A program made the translations under genes and the position numbers. The notes beneath the pieces were generated by a model. That model did no database searches. It saw nothing but the letters and a program-made list of their open reading frames with translations, and was not told the DNA's origin. From Roseburia sp. 499 (lineage in GTDB: Bacteria; Bacillota; Clostridia; Lachnospirales; Lachnospiraceae): 64,000 bases of DNA. Each line of letters opens with the position of its first letter. Position 1 is the stretch's first letter. This document shows, in pieces, positions 17,777 through 27,641 of the stretch. The stretch lies in assembly GCF_001940225.2 (NCBI RefSeq), contig NZ_CP135164.1:2232001-2296000 (forward strand), in the 5' to 3' direction.

Positions 17777-19015
17777 TTAAACTAATGGATATTTTTCTGT
17801 CAGTTCTTTTACCATTGCTCTTACTTCATCAGATGCAGCCTCGCCTTCCTTAATCATCCGTGCGATACACTCTGCCACCCTATCCATATCCTCCGTATTG
17901 AATCCTCTGGAAGTAACAGCCGGTGTTCCAAGACGAATACCACTTGTCACAAATGGAGACTTCGGATCATTCGGAATTGTATTCTTATTTGAAGTAATGT
18001 TAACAGAATCCAGTAACTTTTCTACTGCCTTTCCGGTTAAATCATACGGTGTCAAATCCACCAACATCAAATGATTATCTGTTCCACCGGAAACAATTTT
18101 AATATCACGCTTCATAAGTCCCTTACACAACGCCTGTGCATTATCAATAATATTCTTCTGGTATACCTTAAAGCTATCATCTAACGCTTCTTTAAAACAT
18201 ACTGCCTTTGCTGCAATTACATGCATTAATGGGCCACCCTGAATTCCCGGGAAAATAGCCTTGTTAAAATTAAACTTATCTGCCATTTCCTGACTTGCAA
18301 GAATCATTCCACCTCTTGGTCCACGCAAAGTTTTATGGGTAGTAGTAGTTACTACATGTGCATATGGAATTGGGCTTGGATGAAGTCCAGCAGCTACTAA
18401 ACCTGCAATATGTGCCATATCTACCATCAGATATGCACCTACTTCATCTGCAATTTCTCGAAATCTCTTGAAATCAATAGTTCTTGCATACGCACTTGCA
18501 CCAGCAATAATAAGCTTCGGCTTGCACTCTAATGCAATCTCTCTTACCTTATCATAATCAATAAATCCTTCATCATTTACACCATAAGGCACAATCTTAA
18601 AATATGTTCCGGAGAAGTTAACAGGACTTCCATGTGTCAGATGTCCGCCATGGTCTAAGTTCATTCCCATTACGGTATCTCCCGGCTCTAACATAGCAAA
18701 CTGCACTGCCATATTTGCCTGCGCTCCGGAATGTGGCTGCACATTAGCGTATTCACAACCAAACAACTCTTTGGCACGTTCAATTGCAAGATTCTCTACT
18801 ACGTCCACACAGTCACATCCGCCATAATATCTCTTTCCCGGATAACCTTCTGCATATTTGTTTGTCATTGGGCTTCCCATAGCAGCCATAACTGCCTTGC
18901 TTACCCAGTTTTCTGATGCAATCAATTCGATATGGCTATTCTGTCTTGCCATTTCATCTGTGATTGCCTGTGCCACCTGTGAATCAACTGCTTTTACTTC
19001 ATCAAATGAATACAT
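17777..19015 (-). CDS. glyA: Serine hydroxymethyltransferase
   Basis: This PLP enzyme converts serine and tetrahydrofolate to glycine and methylene-tetrahydrofolate, the main source of one-carbon units. At 412 residues it has the normal length. The PLP lysine lies in [15 protein letters not shown], and other family motifs are present: [23 protein letters not shown] and [12 protein letters not shown]. It stands alone with its own terminator. The weak AGGAAGG ribosome site is 11 bases ahead of the ATG, a slightly long spacing. Serine supply links it loosely to the cysteine and homocysteine genes further along, but there is no operon link. Confidence 0.97.
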   Translation of the reverse strand: MYSFDEVKAVDSQVAQAITDEMARQNSHIELIASENWVSKAVMAAMGSPMTNKYAEGYPGKRYYGGCDCVDVVENLAIERAKELFGCEYANVQPHSGAQANMAVQFAMLEPGDTVMGMNLDHGGHLTHGSPVNFSGTYFKIVPYGVNDEGFIDYDKVREIALECKPKLIIAGASAYARTIDFKRFREIADEVGAYLMVDMAHIAGLVAAGLHPSPIPYAHVVTTTTHKTLRGPRGGMILASQEMADKFNFNKAIFPGIQGGPLMHVIAAKAVCFKEALDDSFKVYQKNIIDNAQALCKGLMKRDIKIVSGGTDNHLMLVDLTPYDLTGKAVEKLLDSVNITSNKNTIPNDPKSPFVTSGIRLGTPAVTSRGFNTEDMDRVAECIARMIKEGEAASDEVRAMVKELTEKYPLV

Positions 19016-19096
19016 ATCTTCTTATCCTTCCTATTTTTTATTCCCAGCCGGCATAACCCGCCAGCTTAATATCACTGCTACATCTATGATATTATT

Positions 19097-19369
19097 TTAC
19101 ATTTTGAATGTCAATAATAATATCACTTGTACCACTAGAATAAGTGGCATACCTATTACAAAGTACCAGTGCTTTGTCTTATGGTGAAACACATACATTC
19201 CTGTCCATGTTCCAATACTTCCCAAAAGGAGCGCCACAAAAAATAACGTTTTTTCCGGTATTCGCCACTGATGTTTTCTAGCTCTTTGCTTATCTATTCC
19301 CATAAGCGCAAAACCAATGATATTTATTATCACACCATATAAAAGAGCTATTTTTTCTAAGGTACTCAT
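19097..19369 (-). CDS. DUF1294 membrane protein
   Basis: This 90-residue protein has three hydrophobic helices. The family is marked by the core DKQRARKHQWRIPEKTLF near the first helix end and GSIGTWTGMYVFHHKTKH before the last; both are typical of DUF1294. The function is unknown. Its gene begins a few bases after the DUF368 gene ends, so they form a pair of small membrane genes, perhaps in one transcript with hisC upstream. Confidence 0.85.
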   Translation of the reverse strand: MSTLEKIALLYGVIINIIGFALMGIDKQRARKHQWRIPEKTLFFVALLLGSIGTWTGMYVFHHKTKHWYFVIGMPLILVVQVILLLTFKM

Positions 19370-19373
19370 GTTT

Positions 19374-20222
19374 CTATTCTTCTCCCAGTTTCATAGCAGC
19401 TACAACACCTACCACAAGCGCCACAATTCCAGTAAGTACCGTTACTACTGTAATCTTTCCAAACTGATTCATCATCATAATTGCAAAAGGTGATGCTACA
19501 ATCAATCCAATAATTGCCCAATATGCCACATATGGAAACTTTTTAAAAATCAACTCAATAATTTTAGCAATCGCAACAATTCCAACTACTACACCGATTC
19601 CAAAAGGCACTAACACTGCGCACCCATCCAGTAATCCCGGTACATTAAAACTTACCAGATTGTCGATGAATCGATTCACTTCGTTTAAAACCGGGTTATA
19701 ATATCCTATCAGCATCAGAATCATAGAACCGCTAACACCAGGAATTACCATAGTTGCAGAAGCAATAATTCCCACACCGAATAGTTTCATTATATTTACC
19801 GCATTAATACTTAGGTCTGCCGCAGCACCTTCTGTTTCACCGATTGCTGCAAGCCCTACCACAAAGGCAAAAAACAAAACACAGGCAATAATATGTGACA
19901 ATCGGATACTCTGTCCCTTTACCTTCTTTGTCATCGCCGGAAGTCCACCTACAATCAAACCAACAAACAATAAATTCGTCTGGAATGGTGCCTTATCAAA
20001 CATCATCTGAATGAGTCTTGCTACCACCACTAACCCAAGACCTGCACCGATTAAGATAGGAATTAGTATCTTCATGCTCTTCTTAAACTCAGACAGAAAA
20101 TGGGTTGCCGCATGAATTATTTTATCGTAAATCCCCATGGAAACAGCCATAGTTCCGCCACTAACACCGGGAATGATATTGGCAACACCAATTACCACAC
20201 CCTTTAAAATCATTTTTAACAT
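19374..20222 (-). CDS. DUF368 membrane protein
   Basis: This 282-residue multi-span protein has about eight helices. The motif GVANIIPGVSGGTMAVSMG near the N-terminus and a second copy-like motif MVIPGVSGSMILMLIG in the middle are signatures of DUF368. The family has lately been linked to undecaprenyl phosphate recycling across the membrane (PopT-type), a role established in other Firmicutes. GGAGAG lies before the start. It is followed closely by DUF1294. Confidence 0.88.
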   Translation of the reverse strand: MLKMILKGVVIGVANIIPGVSGGTMAVSMGIYDKIIHAATHFLSEFKKSMKILIPILIGAGLGLVVVARLIQMMFDKAPFQTNLLFVGLIVGGLPAMTKKVKGQSIRLSHIIACVLFFAFVVGLAAIGETEGAAADLSINAVNIMKLFGVGIIASATMVIPGVSGSMILMLIGYYNPVLNEVNRFIDNLVSFNVPGLLDGCAVLVPFGIGVVVGIVAIAKIIELIFKKFPYVAYWAIIGLIVASPFAIMMMNQFGKITVVTVLTGIVALVVGVVAAMKLGEE

Positions 20223-20249
20223 AAGTTCTCTCCAATTCTTTTATTGTAT

Positions 20250-21305
20250 TTATTTCATATATTTTTTTAAAAATGCAATCAATTCATCCATTTCTGCATC
20301 CGTTCCGATGGAAATACGCAGATAATTATCAATTCTTGGTTTATTAAAATAGCGTACATAGATGCCGGCCTTTTTTAGCTCTTCAAACAACTCTTTCGCT
20401 GAATATTTCGGATGACTGGCGAAAATAAAGTTACTCTTAGAATCCTGGAAAACAAATCCCAGTTCTTTCAGTTCACCTTTCACACGCTCTCTGGTATTTA
20501 TTACCTTCTGCAATGTTTCTCTGAAATACGCTTCATCCTTTACTGCCTCTACTCCAAGGGTGAGTGCCGGCATATTCATGGTATAGGAATTAAAGGAATA
20601 TTTCACATCATTGAGATACTTAATGAGCTTTGGAGCTCCTATTGCATAACCAATTCGCATTCCTGCCATACTTCTGGACTTAGAAAAAGTCTGAACTACC
20701 AAAAGGTTCTCATACTTTGGTAGTAGCGCTAATGCGGAATCCGCCCCAAAATCAACATATGCTTCATCAATAATAACGATTACATCCGGATTTCTCTGCA
20801 AAATTTCTTCCACTCGTGACAGTTCCATCGCTACTCCGGTAGGCGCATTTGGATTCGGGATTACAATTCCCCCACATTCCTTTTTATAGTCCTCCACACG
20901 AATCTGAAAATTTTCATCTAAAGGCTGACATTCATAGGGAATCCGAAATACATCTGCCCAAACATCATAAAAGGAATAGGTGATGTCCGGAAACAAAATA
21001 GGTTTCTTCGAATTAAAAAATGTCATAAAACTCATAGCAAGTACATCATCTGAACCAACTCCTACAAATACCTGCTCCGGTTTTACCTGATAATATTCTG
21101 CAAGTACATCCACAAGTGGTTTTGTTTCCGCATCCGGATACTTTCTAAATTCATTTACATCTATTTCACGCAATGCCTTTTCCACCCCCGGTGCCGGTGG
21201 ATAGGGATTCTCATTTGTATTCAACTTAATTATGTTTTTCGATTTTGGCTGTTCTCCCGGTGTATAGGGAACTACCTTACGCACATTTTCTTCCCATGCT
21301 GCCAT
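20250..21305 (-). CDS. hisC: Histidinol-phosphate aminotransferase
   Basis: This PLP aminotransferase should carry out the histidinol-phosphate step of histidine synthesis. It is 351 residues from the start at 21305, which follows GAGGAGG; the upstream frame adds ten residues without a ribosome site. The PLP lysine is in QTFSKSRSMAGMRIGY, and NTNENPYPPAPG and NPNAPTGVAM are class I/II aminotransferase motifs. No other histidine genes are nearby, so a broader aromatic or imidazole aminotransferase role cannot be ruled out. Confidence 0.8.
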   Translation of the reverse strand: MAAWEENVRKVVPYTPGEQPKSKNIIKLNTNENPYPPAPGVEKALREIDVNEFRKYPDAETKPLVDVLAEYYQVKPEQVFVGVGSDDVLAMSFMTFFNSKKPILFPDITYSFYDVWADVFRIPYECQPLDENFQIRVEDYKKECGGIVIPNPNAPTGVAMELSRVEEILQRNPDVIVIIDEAYVDFGADSALALLPKYENLLVVQTFSKSRSMAGMRIGYAIGAPKLIKYLNDVKYSFNSYTMNMPALTLGVEAVKDEAYFRETLQKVINTRERVKGELKELGFVFQDSKSNFIFASHPKYSAKELFEELKKAGIYVRYFNKPRIDNYLRISIGTDAEMDELIAFLKKYMK

Positions 21306-21365
21306 ATTCGTTCCTCCTCTATTTTTTATTCGCACCTTATCATCTTATCACAGCAAAGTGAAAAA

Positions 21366-22013
21366 TCATACATTTTTTTCCATCCATTTTTTTACTTCTA
21401 TAAGATTTGGCAATATTATAATACTTTTTTCCTTCATTTCTTCATCAGGCTCCATTATATCCGGCACCATAATAGCGCTCATTCCTGCACTGTACGCAGC
21501 ACGAATGCCATTATAAGAGTCCTCTATGGCATAACTTTCCTCAGGCAGAACCTGTAATTGTTCACATGCCATTAGATAAATATCCGGCTCTGGTTTGCTT
21601 TTCTCCAACATGTCACCACAAACCACTTCGTCAAAGTAAGACAGAACGTCAAGATTTCCCAGAGACTTTTTTGCAACGCTTTCTCTTGTCGACGTCGCGA
21701 GCCCAATCCGGTAATTCTGTTCTTTCAGCCATTGCAACAGTTCTTTTACTCCCGGCTTTAGCATTAGTTCTTCTGCTTCTCTCTCATGGAATAGGTCCGC
21801 CATTTCCTTTTTGTATCTTTCATAAGGAAAATCATTTCCATAATATTTCAAAAAAATTTCTTTGGCGGCTTCTTTATTTAACCCCAGACACTTTTTACAC
21901 AATATTTCCACATCATGAATGCCATACTTTTCTGCAATTTGTTTCCAACAATCTGCTACCAGCCATTCAGAATCAATCACGACACCATCCATATCAAAAA
22001 CTACTGCTTTCAT
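21366..22013 (-). CDS. HAD-family phosphatase/phosphomutase
   Basis: This is a cytosolic HAD hydrolase of 215 residues. Motif I is VFDMDGVVIDSE, motif II lies near ATSTRES, and the C-terminal part has KPEPDIYLMAC and AIEDSYNGIRAA. A helical cap sits between them, which groups it with beta-phosphoglucomutase-like and sugar-phosphatase enzymes. The substrate is not clear. It is divergently placed from the next plus-strand gene. Confidence 0.85.
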   Translation of the reverse strand: MKAVVFDMDGVVIDSEWLVADCWKQIAEKYGIHDVEILCKKCLGLNKEAAKEIFLKYYGNDFPYERYKKEMADLFHEREAEELMLKPGVKELLQWLKEQNYRIGLATSTRESVAKKSLGNLDVLSYFDEVVCGDMLEKSKPEPDIYLMACEQLQVLPEESYAIEDSYNGIRAAYSAGMSAIMVPDIMEPDEEMKEKSIIILPNLIEVKKWMEKNV

Positions 22014-22117
22014 TTCTGCCTCCTATTCTGTCATGTACGCTGTTCTCTATTATTGTGGACATTCTACCACGAAAAAACGTAAATGAAAAGAAATTTAGCA
22101 AGAACAACTTGATTATA

Positions 22118-22147
22118 TTGTCAATCTGCATTGCATTATGCTAATAT
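22118..22147 (+). promoter_or_regulatory. Promoter of the 164-residue membrane protein gene
   Basis: TTGTCA (22118-22123), an 18-bp spacer and TAATAT (22142-22147) lie about 50 bp before the start codon of the next plus-strand gene. Confidence 0.6.
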
Positions 22148-22195
22148 ATTTCTATTGAATTCATTTCGCACATCATAGTTGGAGGATACAAAAGT

Positions 22196-22690
22196 ATGAA
22201 TGACACCACCCCTACTTTAAAAGACAAATTCGGAAACGAAATCTACTCAGATGAATGGTACGAAATCAGCAGAAAACGTGAAGGTACCGTTGCACTAATC
22301 ATGATAACTATTCTGATGGGACTATTAGGTTTCATTCTTTTCCATAACATTTCTGCAATTGATGACAAAAAAATAAGCGGGATTGTCCTGCTTCTATTTT
22401 TTGTACTAGCATGGGCTCTATATCGTAAGCCACTTTGTAGAGTTTTCGGAAAAAGAATCTGGGTCAAAGTAATCAGCGACAGGCCTAATGTACATTTTTA
22501 TCCTGACGACGAAAAAACAAGAATCTGTATAAAATTATCTGATGGAAATAGAAGTTGGCGAAAAACACGGGAATTTGATGATGAAGCTTCCTTTTATAGA
22601 TTTTTTAACAATACGGATAATCCCATTGCAATGTACAAATTAGGAACCATACACGTTATTAATTGGTCTCATAGAATGACTCAAAAATAA
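22196..22690 (+). CDS. Small membrane protein of unknown function
   Basis: This 164-residue protein has two helices (LIMITILMGLLGFILFHNIS and GIVLLLFFVLAWALYRKPL) near the N-terminus. A soluble C-terminal part follows (WVKVISDRPNVHFYPDD, SFYRFFNNTDNPIAMYK) with mixed strands. No family is recognised. TTGGAGGA lies before the ATG, and its own promoter at 22118-22147 and a shared terminator at 22710-22744 make it a single-gene unit. Nothing in the context gives a function. Confidence 0.75.
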   Translation: MNDTTPTLKDKFGNEIYSDEWYEISRKREGTVALIMITILMGLLGFILFHNISAIDDKKISGIVLLLFFVLAWALYRKPLCRVFGKRIWVKVISDRPNVHFYPDDEKTRICIKLSDGNRSWRKTREFDDEASFYRFFNNTDNPIAMYKLGTIHVINWSHRMTQK

Positions 22691-22709
22691 ATTTTCATAT
22701 GAATATTCT

Positions 22710-22744
22710 AAAAGGGAACTGCTTTCACCCAGCAGTTCCCTTTT
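22710..22744. terminator. Bidirectional terminator between the membrane gene and lacZ
   Basis: A perfect 14-bp stem (AAAAGGGAACTGCT with its complement, 7-base loop) has T runs in both directions. It serves the converging small membrane gene and lacZ. Confidence 0.9.
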
Positions 22745-22746
22745 CT

Positions 22747-25700
22747 TTATACAATTCCTTTAAAACTAAACTTCAACTCCAGTGGCTTTGTTACATCCAA
22801 CAAATATTCCTCATGGGTTTTTGCTCCCCAACTATTGTCACCGCCAACTCCCATCTGTTGCTTTGCAACTCTTACTACTGTATAGTGTATCTGCGGCAAC
22901 TCATATGGATGCATTGCATTTTCCATTTCATGTGGAGTATAAGGCAATGCAGAAAAACTTAAGTGTTCCCCGCTGAACATGATTCCCTTTCCGGTATTGT
23001 CAGTAATCTTTGCCCAGCGTACCTCCGTCTTATTGCCACATTCCTGCGGAACCAAATACTTTGCCACATTGTCTATCACTTTATTTTTATAGATTCCTAG
23101 TTTAGAACCATGCTGTCTGTCACAGTAGGTTTCTGACGGTCCATTTCCATACCACTCTACATTTTCATAATCTGCATTGAATTTAAACATCATACCAAAT
23201 TCCGGCATATCTGCCAATTCTTTTACCGGGTCATAGAATAGTGTAGTAGTAATGGTTCCATCTCCGAACACCTCATAACTTACCCTGCATTTGCTTACAG
23301 GTGTAGTAGGCATTGCATAATAGAACGTAATCACTGCACTGTGTTCTTTTTCCTGAAGGTTCGGATTTTCTTTTACTTCAGGGTCCATCCAGCAGTACAT
23401 GCTGGCAATTTTCCACTGAGCATATCGTGCCATCATCTTATTTCCACAATCATTGTCGATTGGTGCACGCCAAAAGTTTGGCATTGGTATCTTCTCTATC
23501 ATCTCCTTACCGCCATAACGATAAGATGCAAGTCCTCCATTCAAGAAACTAAACATACACTCAAAATGTTCTCCACGAACACCTATATTGAGTTTTCCAC
23601 GAATTACAGTCAACGGCTCTGTAATTGGTTTCTTTTCCTCTTCTATTCTAAATACACCTTGTCCAAAAGCCACCTCATGTCCAATCGGTGCCCAATCTTC
23701 TGCTTCTTTCAAACGGAAGGATACAGTAATCACATATTCTCCGGGATAAGCCGGTATCTGCAATGGAAGCGGATATTCTTTTTCACTCAAAGGCTCTACC
23801 GCTGTTATAAGCTGTGCCTGTTCCACTAACTTTCCATTTTTCTCTAGCAATACCACACAGTCATATTTATCTGTATTCACAAACAGATTTTTATTTTTCA
23901 CCAACACCTTATCCTTAGAAACTTCGGCACTGATATTCTGATAATTGAATTTTACCTCCTGCATCTTTGGCGATTCATCTCGTTCTCCACCGTATACAAT
24001 TCCATTTCCGCTAAAATTATAATCGCATGGATGGTCGCCAAAATCACCACCATATGCCTGGAATTTGTTTCCGTAACGGTCTTTTTTCTCGATGGATTGG
24101 TCAATGTAATCCCAGATAAATCCACCCTGATAAGACGGCTCCATATCCGTCAAATCAGTATACTTATGCATTGCACCACAGGAATTTCCCATTGCATGAG
24201 CATATTCACAGCAGATAAAGGGTTTACTCCTATCCTTTGCTAAAAATGCTTTGATATCCTCTACACTTGGATACATCTGACTTTCCATATCACTGGTCTC
24301 ATTGCAACGTCGGTCATTAAACACACCTTCGTAATGTACCAATCTTGTGTTATCCAATTTACGGAACAAGTCTGCCATATCCCGAATCACCGTACCGCCA
24401 AATGATTCATTTCCACAAGACCAGATTACAATTGCCGGATGGTTCTTATCACGCTGATAACAAGAATTTACTCTATCAAGCATCATAGGCTCCCAATCTT
24501 TGTTATTTCCAGGAATAGCAGTCTCAATATCTGCCTCTCCACGTATAATCGGATCCCACGATCCATGACTCTCCATATTGTTTTCTGCAATCATGTAAAG
24601 TCCATACTTATCACAAAGTGCATAAATTCTGGAATCATTCGGATAATGGCTGGTACGAATGGCATTGATATTATTCCGTTTCATAGTCATAATATCCTTA
24701 ATAATTTCTTCATCCGCTACTGCGCGTCCCGTCTTAGAACTGAATTCGTGCCGGTTAACTCCCTTGAACACAATTCGTTTTCCATTAATATGCATGATAT
24801 TGTTTTTCATTTCAAAACGACGGAAACCTACCATCTGTGAAATTACTTCCACAATGTTTCCGCTCTCATCCATCACTTCGAAAAGCAATTCATACAGATT
24901 CGGTTCTTCTGCACTCCAAAGTGCCGGCTCTTTTACATTTTCAAGAATTGTCAGCTCCTTTTTCAGCATCTCTTCTGCCTGAAGAACTGTTTCTTCTCCA
25001 TCCTTCAAAGTTACTTTTACTTTGCCACTTCCTATTATCTTACAGGTAATCTGAAGGTCTGCATCCTGATAGGAATCATCCAGTAATGTTCTAATTTGAA
25101 TATCTTCTATATGGGCTTCCGGTATAGTATACAGATATACACTTCGATAGATACCGGAAAAACGAAAGAAGTCCTGGTCCTCACACCAACTGCTTGCTGT
25201 CCACTTGAACACCTGCACTGCCAGTTTGTTTTCTCCTTCTTTCAGATATGGAGTCAATTCAAATTCTGACGGTGTAAAACTGTCCTCGCTATATCCAACA
25301 TATTTCCCATTGATCCACAATGCCATTCCACTTTCTACCCCCTGAAAGGAAATATAAATGGGTTTTCCCTGCATATGCTCCGGTACTGTAAAATATTTTA
25401 CATAGCTTGCTACCGGATTAAAATATTCGGGTACTTCTCCCGGTTCAATCTGTTCTCTGCCATCCCATGGATACTGTACATTGGCATACTGTGGCACATC
25501 ATATCCTTCCATCTGGATGTGTGCCGGAACACGAATATCGCCCCATGACTTGCAGTCATAATCTTCTGCCTCGAACCCTTTTATTGCAGAATTGTAATTT
25601 TTCGCATAAGAAAACTTCCAAAGTCCATTTAAGGAATACCGAAAGCTCGTCTTCTTCCGGCTCAGTTCTTCCATAGATGCATAGCAAACATGATCTGAAT

Positions 25701-25767
25701 GAGCCTCCTTACGATTTTCTGCAAATATCAACGGATTTTTTACTTTTTCATAGTTGAAACAAGACAT
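22747..25767 (-). CDS. lacZ: Beta-galactosidase, GH2
   Basis: This 1006-residue GH2 enzyme is of the LacZ type. Its layout runs jelly-roll, immunoglobulin-like domains, TIM barrel and beta-sandwich. The acid/base Glu is in VIWSCGNESF (about residue 452) and the nucleophile Glu in PFICCEYAHAMGNS (about 520). There is no signal peptide, so it acts in the cytosol on a galactoside brought in by the ABC transporter encoded just upstream. It lies last in an operon after two permeases and a binding protein. A 12-bp hairpin sits before its start. The length is typical of LacZ. The true substrate may be lactose or a plant or host galactoside. Confidence 0.95.
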   Translation of the reverse strand: MSCFNYEKVKNPLIFAENRKEAHSDHVCYASMEELSRKKTSFRYSLNGLWKFSYAKNYNSAIKGFEAEDYDCKSWGDIRVPAHIQMEGYDVPQYANVQYPWDGREQIEPGEVPEYFNPVASYVKYFTVPEHMQGKPIYISFQGVESGMALWINGKYVGYSEDSFTPSEFELTPYLKEGENKLAVQVFKWTASSWCEDQDFFRFSGIYRSVYLYTIPEAHIEDIQIRTLLDDSYQDADLQITCKIIGSGKVKVTLKDGEETVLQAEEMLKKELTILENVKEPALWSAEEPNLYELLFEVMDESGNIVEVISQMVGFRRFEMKNNIMHINGKRIVFKGVNRHEFSSKTGRAVADEEIIKDIMTMKRNNINAIRTSHYPNDSRIYALCDKYGLYMIAENNMESHGSWDPIIRGEADIETAIPGNNKDWEPMMLDRVNSCYQRDKNHPAIVIWSCGNESFGGTVIRDMADLFRKLDNTRLVHYEGVFNDRRCNETSDMESQMYPSVEDIKAFLAKDRSKPFICCEYAHAMGNSCGAMHKYTDLTDMEPSYQGGFIWDYIDQSIEKKDRYGNKFQAYGGDFGDHPCDYNFSGNGIVYGGERDESPKMQEVKFNYQNISAEVSKDKVLVKNKNLFVNTDKYDCVVLLEKNGKLVEQAQLITAVEPLSEKEYPLPLQIPAYPGEYVITVSFRLKEAEDWAPIGHEVAFGQGVFRIEEEKKPITEPLTVIRGKLNIGVRGEHFECMFSFLNGGLASYRYGGKEMIEKIPMPNFWRAPIDNDCGNKMMARYAQWKIASMYCWMDPEVKENPNLQEKEHSAVITFYYAMPTTPVSKCRVSYEVFGDGTITTTLFYDPVKELADMPEFGMMFKFNADYENVEWYGNGPSETYCDRQHGSKLGIYKNKVIDNVAKYLVPQECGNKTEVRWAKITDNTGKGIMFSGEHLSFSALPYTPHEMENAMHPYELPQIHYTVVRVAKQQMGVGGDNSWGAKTHEEYLLDVTKPLELKFSFKGIV

Positions 25768-25805
25768 AACAATTCCTCCATTATGACATATTTTTCTTTA
25801 TACTG

Positions 25806-25838
25806 GTTCGGCAGCACCGAAAAACAGTGCTGCCGAAC
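25806..25838 (-). promoter_or_regulatory. Perfect 12-bp intergenic hairpin before lacZ
   Basis: GTTCGGCAGCAC and its complement flank a 9-base loop. No T run follows, so this is more likely an mRNA-processing or stability hairpin between permease and lacZ than a terminator. Confidence 0.6.
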
Positions 25839-25864
25839 TTGTTCTTATGCATTCAAATATGAGA

Positions 25865-26686
25865 TTATTTCACTGCTCCAGTAATACCTTCTGCAAAACT
25901 CTTCTGTAAGAGGAAGAAGATAATTACAGTCGGTAAGGTACATAACAGAACGGCTACCATCAGCATACCGTAATCAGTCACATATCCCTGTGTCAGGTTT
26001 GCCACCAACATCGGCATTGTAATACTAGTATCATCCAGCATGATTACCTTTGGCCATAAGTAATTGTTCCACGCATTCATGAATGTAATCGTCATTGCTG
26101 CTGCATAGGTAGAACGCATGGTAGGAATGAACATACGGAAGAAAATCTGTATTTCACTCAAACCATCGATTCTTGCTGCTTCTATGATATCATGAGGAAA
26201 GCTTCTTGCACTCTGTCGAAACATCATAATCAAAAACGGTGTTGAAATCGTCGGAAGGATAAATCCTAACGTTGAATTCAACAATCCGGCGGAAGAAAAC
26301 ATCCGGAATAATGGAATCATAGTTGCAACAAACGGTACCATCATTGCCAACAATAAAATTGACATTACTGCATCTTTTCCCCTGTCATGATAAATTTCAA
26401 ATCCATAACCGGCAAGAGAACAGATAATCAGGGAACAAATCGTAAGTATTACTGCATATTTAAAAGAATTAACCATTGCTGCCCCTACATTCTGCGATGC
26501 CAGCAGATTCTTGATATTATCCATCAAATGAGTCCCCGGTAACAAGGTTCCACTTAAGACATCTGCACTCTTATTAGTTGCAGATACTGCCATCCAATAA
26601 ATCGGAAATACCGAAATAATAGATACAATCGTTAAAAAGATATACATGAAAACATTGTTTCTCTTAGTCTTAGTCACGTTTGTCAC
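25865..26686 (-). CDS. Carbohydrate ABC transporter permease (MalG-like)
   Basis: This 273-residue inner-membrane permease has six helices and the EAA-type motif (EAARIDGLSEIQIFFRMFIP) that docks the ATPase. It belongs to the CUT1 family and pairs with the preceding gene, the MalF-like permease, whose end it overlaps by 17 bp. The transporter brings in the galactoside for the downstream LacZ. No ATPase gene lies in the operon. Confidence 0.92.
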   Translation of the reverse strand: MTNVTKTKRNNVFMYIFLTIVSIISVFPIYWMAVSATNKSADVLSGTLLPGTHLMDNIKNLLASQNVGAAMVNSFKYAVILTICSLIICSLAGYGFEIYHDRGKDAVMSILLLAMMVPFVATMIPLFRMFSSAGLLNSTLGFILPTISTPFLIMMFRQSARSFPHDIIEAARIDGLSEIQIFFRMFIPTMRSTYAAAMTITFMNAWNNYLWPKVIMLDDTSITMPMLVANLTQGYVTDYGMLMVAVLLCTLPTVIIFFLLQKSFAEGITGAVK

Positions 26687-27575
26687 CTACTTTCATCTGT
26701 ATGAATGCCAAAACAGCTACCAGAATAAAGATCAAGAAGGACATTGCTGCTGCATAACCAAAGTTTGGCACATACTTAAAGGATACATTATAAATGTAAT
26801 GAGACATCGTAATTGTGGAGTTTGCAGGACCTCCAGCAGTCAGGTTTACTGATTCATCAAACAGCTGCAATGTTCCGTTGGTGGACATAATTGCTGTTAA
26901 AAGAATGGTCGGTTTCAATAATGGAACCGTTATCTTAAAAAATGTCTGCATCGGATTTGCTCCATCGATTTTGGCTGCTTCATACACAGAATATTCTATA
27001 TTTTGTAATCCGGAAAGGTAAAATACCATGTTGTATCCGGTCCATCTCCAAACTAATGCAATAATGATAATAATTTTTGCGCTTGTGGCATGTCCCAGGA
27101 AATTATATCCTGTATTTAAAATTCCTAACTTTATTAAAATTGTGTTTACAAATCCGTCTACTGCAAACAGAGAACGGAAAATAATTGCATAAGAAACAAG
27201 TGAGGTTGCACAAGGAAGGAAAATTGCTGTACGGAATATTCCTTTTCCCCGAAGGTTCTTATTGTTCAACATAGATGCCAGAATCAGTGCTAATATTAAC
27301 ATAATCGGCACCTGAATAATCAGATATACAAATGTATTTATAATAGACTGTCTAAACACACTGTCTTGAAACATTCGTACATAGTTACCAAATCCGGTAA
27401 ATGTCAGGTCTGTTCCTTTTCCTTTCTGTAAGGACAAAATAAATGCCTGAATCATAGGCAGGAAGCTCATTACCGCAATCATAATGGTTGCCGGTGTCAG
27501 AAATGCCCAACCTGTAAGATTGTGTTTTTTGTTTAATGTCATTTTTTTGCTTTTGGGTTTTGTTGACTGGCTCAC
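26670..27575 (-). CDS. Carbohydrate ABC transporter permease (MalF-like)
   Basis: This 301-residue CUT1 permease has the usual N-terminal helix (GWAFLTPATIMIAVMSFLP) and the EAA motif (EAAKIDGANPMQTFFKITVP). It starts with GTG, preceded by a GGGGG ribosome site; the hairpin at 27596-27622 is just upstream. The partner permease follows with a short overlap. Confidence 0.92.
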   Translation of the reverse strand: MSQSTKPKSKKMTLNKKHNLTGWAFLTPATIMIAVMSFLPMIQAFILSLQKGKGTDLTFTGFGNYVRMFQDSVFRQSIINTFVYLIIQVPIMLILALILASMLNNKNLRGKGIFRTAIFLPCATSLVSYAIIFRSLFAVDGFVNTILIKLGILNTGYNFLGHATSAKIIIIIALVWRWTGYNMVFYLSGLQNIEYSVYEAAKIDGANPMQTFFKITVPLLKPTILLTAIMSTNGTLQLFDESVNLTAGGPANSTITMSHYIYNVSFKYVPNFGYAAAMSFLIFILVAVLAFIQMKVGDKRD

Positions 27576-27595
27576 GTTTATGCCCCCTTTATGTA

Positions 27596-27622
27596 ATGGG
27601 GAACAGCTTAGCTGTTCCCCAT
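27596..27622 (-). promoter_or_regulatory. Perfect 12-bp intergenic hairpin after the binding-protein gene
   Basis: ATGGGGAACAGC and its complement surround a 3-base centre, with no T run after it. Such stems after a binding-protein gene often protect its transcript and keep the binding protein in excess over the permeases. Confidence 0.65.
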
Positions 27623-27641
27623 ATATTTATTTCTTAATTCC

